Part shown: positions 6,301-8,831 of the stretch, one piece after another | How positions within the stretch are numbered: position 1 is the stretch's first letter | Layout: each line of letters starts with the position of its first letter | Origin: Herminiimonas sp. | Lineage (GTDB): Bacteria; Pseudomonadota; Gammaproteobacteria; Burkholderiales; Burkholderiaceae | NCBI GenBank assembly: GCA_014377155.1 | Contig: JACMQD010000012.1 | Coordinates: forward strand, 1-8,831 | Direction: 5' to 3' | DNA length: 8,831 nt | Program-made: the position numbers and the translations under genes | Notes under the pieces: generated by a model | Told to the model about the DNA's origin: nothing | Database searches by the model: none | Seen by the model: the letters and a program-made list of their open reading frames with translations, nothing else

Positions 6301-7345
6301 TCGGATCGGGCCAGAGCTGGCCGGTAGCCGGATTCCATTCGGGATAGGGATTCGGCGTCTTACGCAGCTGGGCGTCGTAAGCATTGGCCCCCACGTATTT
6401 CATGGGTGCGCCCAGCACACCGCCATAGCGTTTTTCATCATCGTCAAGCAGGTAGCCCATGACGGCAAAATGCATCTTGTCGGCATTTCTTTGGATCTCG
6501 CCCTCCGGCTTGAAGTGGCTGCCGTATTGCTTGCATAGCTGGGACCGGCGCGGACCCTCACTGTCGGAGCAAACCTCGACCCGAACCAGGTACTCGCCGA
6601 GGTTCTTGTCGGGATTCCTTTTTTGGTCGCAGCGGTCAATGCCATTAGCGTCCGGGCCGCTCGGCGTCACCGGCAGGGTGTCCGAGAACAGCACGCGGTT
6701 GCGGCAAGAGATAACGTAGATGGTGCCAGCCGTAAATGGCGTGACATCGCGCGGCCGGACCGTGCTTGCACCAGGAAAGGTCAGCATCGGAAAATCGGTA
6801 GGATCGGCGTAAAAAAAATCCTGCAGATTGGCCCGTTGCAGAACTGTCTTGCCGACCAGGTCGACCACCCGGTCGCCGCCGCTCATCGTCAGCCTCAGGA
6901 TGTCGATTGCAGACGACGCGGCCCAGTTGAGGAAGTTGCCGCTAAACTGACCGCTGCAATTGTGGTTGGCGTCGGTTGCTGATTGCGCAACGAAATACTT
7001 TGCGTCGTCGTTGGCGTCGTCATACTTGTTGCCCTTGTAGGTCGATGCGACCGGATAGGTGTAGCAACGGGTCGGGTCGAAATAGCCTACATACTGGAGC
7101 GACGGAAGATAGGTGCTGCGCTTGTAGGTGGAACCGGCTGTGGGAAACTCGATCGACAGGTCCAGCATCAGGTTCGGATGGGCGCTGTTGGTAGCAATCG
7201 GACCGTCCGGCAGATCGATTGCCGGCGGCGCCGACCAGGCGCTGCTCAAGCCGATGGCGAAACCGAACGCCAGGCCGGCGGCCCGAGCTGGCAGCGTGCG
7301 GGCAAATCGGGCTGCGCCTGATGCTGCGCCAAATAAATCATGCAT
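3344..7345 (-). CDS. pilY1: PilY1 (PilC-type) pilus tip adhesin and assembly factor
   Basis: A 1333-residue exported protein, in the size range of PilY1. Residues 1-39 form a Sec signal peptide (basic start, hydrophobic LAFGFAIGLSSAW, likely cut after SA). Family landmarks in order are PNLMLDLSIEFPT (57-69), FLNWAASSAIDILRLTMSGG (138-157), TSVILIADAYTHSD (435-448), GDIIHSSPVFVG (821-832), VYVGANDGMLHAF (857-869), WEFSDADDADMGNSYG (952-967), YAGDLQGNLWRF (1066-1077), VVLFGTGKYME (1121-1131), SFYGIRD (1142-1148) and GWYMDF (1193-1198). The region after about 820 is the PilC/PilY1 beta-propeller. The N-terminal half corresponds to the von Willebrand A-like part, but its usual DxSxS metal site reads D62-L-S64-I-E66. 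PilY1 sits at the pilus tip with the minor pilins, promotes pilus extension and mediates adhesion or surface sensing. A strong AGAGGAG ribosome site precedes the ATG, two bases after pilX. A T8 run encodes F177-F178. Confidence 0.95.
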   Translation of the reverse strand: MHDLFGAASGAARFARTLPARAAGLAFGFAIGLSSAWSAPPAIDLPDGPIATNSAHPNLMLDLSIEFPTAGSTYKRSTYLPSLQYVGYFDPTRCYTYPVASTYKGNKYDDANDDAKYFVAQSATDANHNCSGQFSGNFLNWAASSAIDILRLTMSGGDRVVDLVGKTVLQRANLQDFFYADPTDFPMLTFPGASTVRPRDVTPFTAGTIYVISCRNRVLFSDTLPVTPSGPDANGIDRCDQKRNPDKNLGEYLVRVEVCSDSEGPRRSQLCKQYGSHFKPEGEIQRNADKMHFAVMGYLLDDDEKRYGGVLGAPMKYVGANAYDAQLRKTPNPYPEWNPATGQLWPDPIGNPSSPVRNAADPVASGVINVLNRFGRSGKYKTADPVGELLYEGFRYLQGLQPTPEAISGITPAMRDDHQVVTSWVDPIIQSCQKTSVILIADAYTHSDFYIPGNTKTNFNPYLPVGSGDVFDPTRAVDATSTPPLDIMNWTRRIGILESSGHGIDTTSRPQLAGLENQKTGFWIPVLHSSYYSAALSYWANVSELRRDFKGINAQTYVIDVDELGNGLMGDDNSRKITHPRDSQLYLAAKYGAFTPNTDMTVPHDPFDPYWPPPSAGTPRSVKNCFPYPWDPTGTCDPENYFLATDGRRFEQAVQQIFAQQALLGEAVTAVTTSSSVVTEGTQQYIYQGKFLSGSWAGDLRRYPVNVNATGGLIIGQADDRTPTKILKEPGWPAVAGAPAVPPRRIMTLNAAPNPPTSTVAFEWANLTAGQKGLLNSVDNLGEARLHYLRGSTNDEYGADNAAGHFRARPKTAAGVTNLLGDIIHSSPVFVGAPRSDVQGAGYQAFASARANRAKAVYVGANDGMLHAFSPELDREYFAYVPAMLFSGLSELTRPTYSHRAYVDGAIAVSEARVGANWRTVLAATMGRGTQGVIALDVTDPDNFSATNGALWEFSDADDADMGNSYGAPTIAKILRPGSSAAPVYDYYVVVASGVNNYAADGAVGTAPGGALFLLSLNKGAGVAWQRNVNYFKFPIPDNAINLAAPGGLSAPALVTGSDGAVRFAYAGDLQGNLWRFAFPTTQALSTVQPYKLFSARDAGGAAQSITAAPSVVFSPDGGYVVLFGTGKYMENTDLNTRQRHSFYGIRDTLAANFRVAGRNELTARTLAGAADATQLTLTGGAFAYTESAVSKGWYMDFNNAAATGERSVTAPQLGFGQVFFNTLIPASCPAVSGGRTYAVNSLTGLAGASGGATGTLSTVGILGTPLALATRPSSQAASTPNAVGRKTVRQTYAIASFGSRGAAPAANRQADLSAGRLSWREIFNYKGLQDGN
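3362..3367 (-). promoter_or_regulatory. Ribosome binding site of pilE inside the pilY1 3' end
   Basis: AAGGGG on the minus strand, seven bases before the ATG at 3354. It lies within the pilY1 codons for YKG and decides the pilE start in the overlap region. Confidence 0.65.
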
Positions 7346-7347
7346 GA

Positions 7348-8058
7348 CTACTCCTCTTTCCGATAAAACGCCTGCAGCACGACCTGTGTCTTGCTGTTAC
7401 TGCCGAAACCGATTGCCGTGATGCGGTAGGCGTACGACGCCACGGTTGCATCCTGGCCGGGCTGCGAATAATTCATCAGTTCTATCACGTAGCGCGGTGG
7501 CAGAGCTGGCAGGCTGCCCTGACCGACCGGAAAACTCTGGCCGGTGAAAGAGCCGTAGGGTACGCTCACGCCATTGCTTGTGGTATCGGTGAGATCGACC
7601 GCCAGCCAGGTGGCGGGAGCGCCGGCAAGTGCGCGCCGACAAAGGCCGAAACCGCTGGGATCGGATGCCGGATTGCATGCCTGGGCCTGCTCGCTCGCTG
7701 GAAAGCCGGCCGCACTGTCGCGCGCAAACGGCGCTGCCCGCTGTCGTGCACCGGCGCCCGTCGGCGCCGTGTCGATGTCGCGTTGGGCGTCGATCAAGGC
7801 AGCCTCGGCAGCCTGGAATGCGATCTGGCGATCGCGGTCGCCGCGTGAGGCTTTTTCAGCCTGCAGTGCGATGATGCCCGCAGATACGCCGAGAAAGGTG
7901 GCAGCGATCAAAAGGATCAGGACGATGACCAGGGAGATGCCATCCTGTTTGCGGCCGGGCCGGCGGTGCGGTCGGGTTCCGGGCACTGCGCCAGGGCGGC
8001 TGAGCTCGCGCTGGCCGAACGGCAGCTGTTGTCGTCGCACTGGGTCGAAGTGGCTCAT
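7348..8058 (-). CDS. pilX: PilX-family minor pilin
   Basis: A 236-residue protein with the PilX N-terminal domain: a hydrophobic helix ISLVIVLILLIAATFLGVSA (41-60), then IIALQAEKASRGDRDRQIAF and QAAEAALIDAQRDI (to 95), matching the family pattern of an aromatic-Gln-Ala-Ala-Glu-Ala-Ala-Leu stretch. The processing site is DG40 before Ile. Position 5 of the mature form is Ile, not Glu, as is usual for PilX-type proteins. The ATG overlaps the pilW stop as ATGA with no good Shine-Dalgarno, so translation is probably coupled to pilW. This start gives a 40-residue leader, long for a type IV prepilin; a GTG at residue 25 (7986) would give 16 residues but also lacks a ribosome site. It acts in the inner-membrane priming complex and pilus tip with PilW and PilY1. 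Confidence 0.88.
   Translation of the reverse strand: MSHFDPVRRQQLPFGQRELSRPGAVPGTRPHRRPGRKQDGISLVIVLILLIAATFLGVSAGIIALQAEKASRGDRDRQIAFQAAEAALIDAQRDIDTAPTGAGARQRAAPFARDSAAGFPASEQAQACNPASDPSGFGLCRRALAGAPATWLAVDLTDTTSNGVSVPYGSFTGQSFPVGQGSLPALPPRYVIELMNYSQPGQDATVASYAYRITAIGFGSNSKTQVVLQAFYRKEE
7351..7357 (-). promoter_or_regulatory. Strong ribosome binding site of pilY1
   Basis: AGAGGAG on the minus strand ends five bases before the ATG at 7345 and overlaps the last codons of pilX (Glu-Glu-stop). It is the best Shine-Dalgarno sequence in the operon, suggesting pilY1 is initiated independently as well as by coupling. Confidence 0.75.
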
Positions 8059-8831
8059 GGCAGGGGTCCGACATTGCCGCCGTCGGCACGGTTGCGCAAC
8101 TGGATGACGGTTGAAAATACCATGCGGGTACGCGCGCGCTGCGCCGCCGCCAGATCCTGTTCGAGAATGCGGCTGCCAACGTCACTGGTGTCGGAATACG
8201 CCGAACCGAACAGGTCATACACCATGTTCTCGACGTCAGAGCGCTGGGTGCGCTGGCCTCGCAACAGCAATGCAATCTTTACGGCGACGACTTTTTTCCA
8301 TAGCGAATTCGGATTGGCTGGCTGCATTGCCAATGGATCGATCATGTTGAGCGTCGTAGCGGTGACAAAGCGATCCGGTATGCCGTCGGCATTCGTGTCG
8401 ATGCCATATAACAGCTGAAATGATTCGACACCGCTGGCAATCGGGCTGGATAGAAAACTGCCGGCCGCATTGAAATAGCCACAATGCAATTCGGCTTCAC
8501 CGCCAGCCACCGGTTTGACGAAGAAAATGCTCCAGCCACGACCCGCATCGACGGCTGCAGCAGTCGTGACGGCACTGGCGGCTACGCCAGCGCAATCGAC
8601 GACGCTGCCGTCTGCAGCGCCGATGAAGCGGGTCTGCAGCAGGTCTGATGGCGGCGCTGTTGCATTGACCATCGTTGGCAATCCAGTACCTGGCGTGCCG
8701 CCAAACGTGGTGGCATCGAAGCCGACAATGTTCGGGCTGTCGGTTGGCTGACCGACCACCGGCACGGTTTCGCTTTCCAGTTGTTCAAAGGCAGTTTGTC
8801 GTACGGCGCGGCCGATGCTCTCGATTGCATA
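8055..8831 (-). CDS. pilW: PilW-family minor pilin, 5' end beyond the window
   Basis: The open frame runs from the right edge (first full codon 8829-8831) to TGA at 8055-8057, giving 258 residues of the C-terminal part. It starts YAIESIGRAVRQTAFEQLE, which follows the N-terminal pilin helix in PilW proteins, so the missing piece is roughly the leader and helix. The GTG at 8765 is internal, not the start. The conserved PilW tail is clear: VESFQLLYGIDTNADGIPD, WKKVVAVKIALLLRG and RMVFSTVIQLRNR. The segment DTNADGIPD (8373-8399) fits a D-x-N-x-D-G-x-x-D calcium-binding-like loop often seen in PilW. Two cysteines (DCAG, HCGY) may form a disulfide. It is the first gene of the operon visible here and overlaps pilX by four bases. 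In known systems PilW links PilX and PilY1 to the other minor pilins. Confidence 0.88.
   Translation of the reverse strand, partial: YAIESIGRAVRQTAFEQLESETVPVVGQPTDSPNIVGFDATTFGGTPGTGLPTMVNATAPPSDLLQTRFIGAADGSVVDCAGVAASAVTTAAAVDAGRGWSIFFVKPVAGGEAELHCGYFNAAGSFLSSPIASGVESFQLLYGIDTNADGIPDRFVTATTLNMIDPLAMQPANPNSLWKKVVAVKIALLLRGQRTQRSDVENMVYDLFGSAYSDTSDVGSRILEQDLAAAQRARTRMVFSTVIQLRNRADGGNVGPLP

Noticed and set aside
8055..8765. GTG at 8765 as the start of pilW
   Set aside because: The frame stays open to the window edge with PilW-like sequence upstream, and the pilin leader and helix are missing, so the true start lies outside.

Overview
The window looks like chromosomal DNA from a betaproteobacterium, most likely Burkholderiales and possibly Oxalobacteraceae. 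This rests on moderate-to-high GC, the shape of the type IV pilus proteins, and the TetR and insertion-sequence remnants. The taxon is an inference from family resemblance, not a search result.

Right three quarters (2281-8831, minus strand): a tightly packed minor-pilin operon of the type IVa pilus, in transcription order pilW (5' end beyond the window), pilX, pilY1, pilE and a fimT/gspH-type pseudopilin gene. Junctions are a 4-base ATGA overlap, a 2-base gap, an 11-base overlap and a 3-base gap, so the genes are almost certainly co-transcribed and translationally coupled. In known type IVa systems the minor pilins and PilY1 form the priming and tip complex that starts pilus assembly, carries adhesin or surface-sensing activity and counteracts PilT retraction. 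The operon promoter and any pilV lie beyond the right edge. No canonical intrinsic terminator is visible after fimT.

Middle (about 1870-2280): no intact gene. It holds a decayed N-terminal piece of a TetR-family regulator on the minus strand. Its likely start codon has become ACG, and its homology stops exactly at a 36-base near-perfect hairpin (1942-1977). A 14-base palindrome lies beside the hairpin. This looks like debris around a REP-like intergenic repeat.

Left (1-1869): an insertion sequence of about 1330 bases (98-1427) carrying an ISAzo13-type (Rhodopirellula-type DDE) transposase on the minus strand. It has short terminal inverted repeats and an apparent TA target duplication. Removing the element plus one TA joins two plus-strand coding fragments (1-97 and 1430-1869) in frame, so it interrupts an unrecognised gene. 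The transposase reading frame is broken three times: a -1 shift at an A8 slippery heptamer (possibly programmed recoding), a one-base loss near 551-556, and a Trp-to-TGA stop at 277-279. This copy is probably dead.

I do not see a wholly new system. The most interesting items are the in-frame IS scar with its unknown target gene, the possible recoding site, the TetR remnant abutting the hairpin repeat, and the PilY1 N-terminal region in which the usual von Willebrand A metal-site motif is altered.
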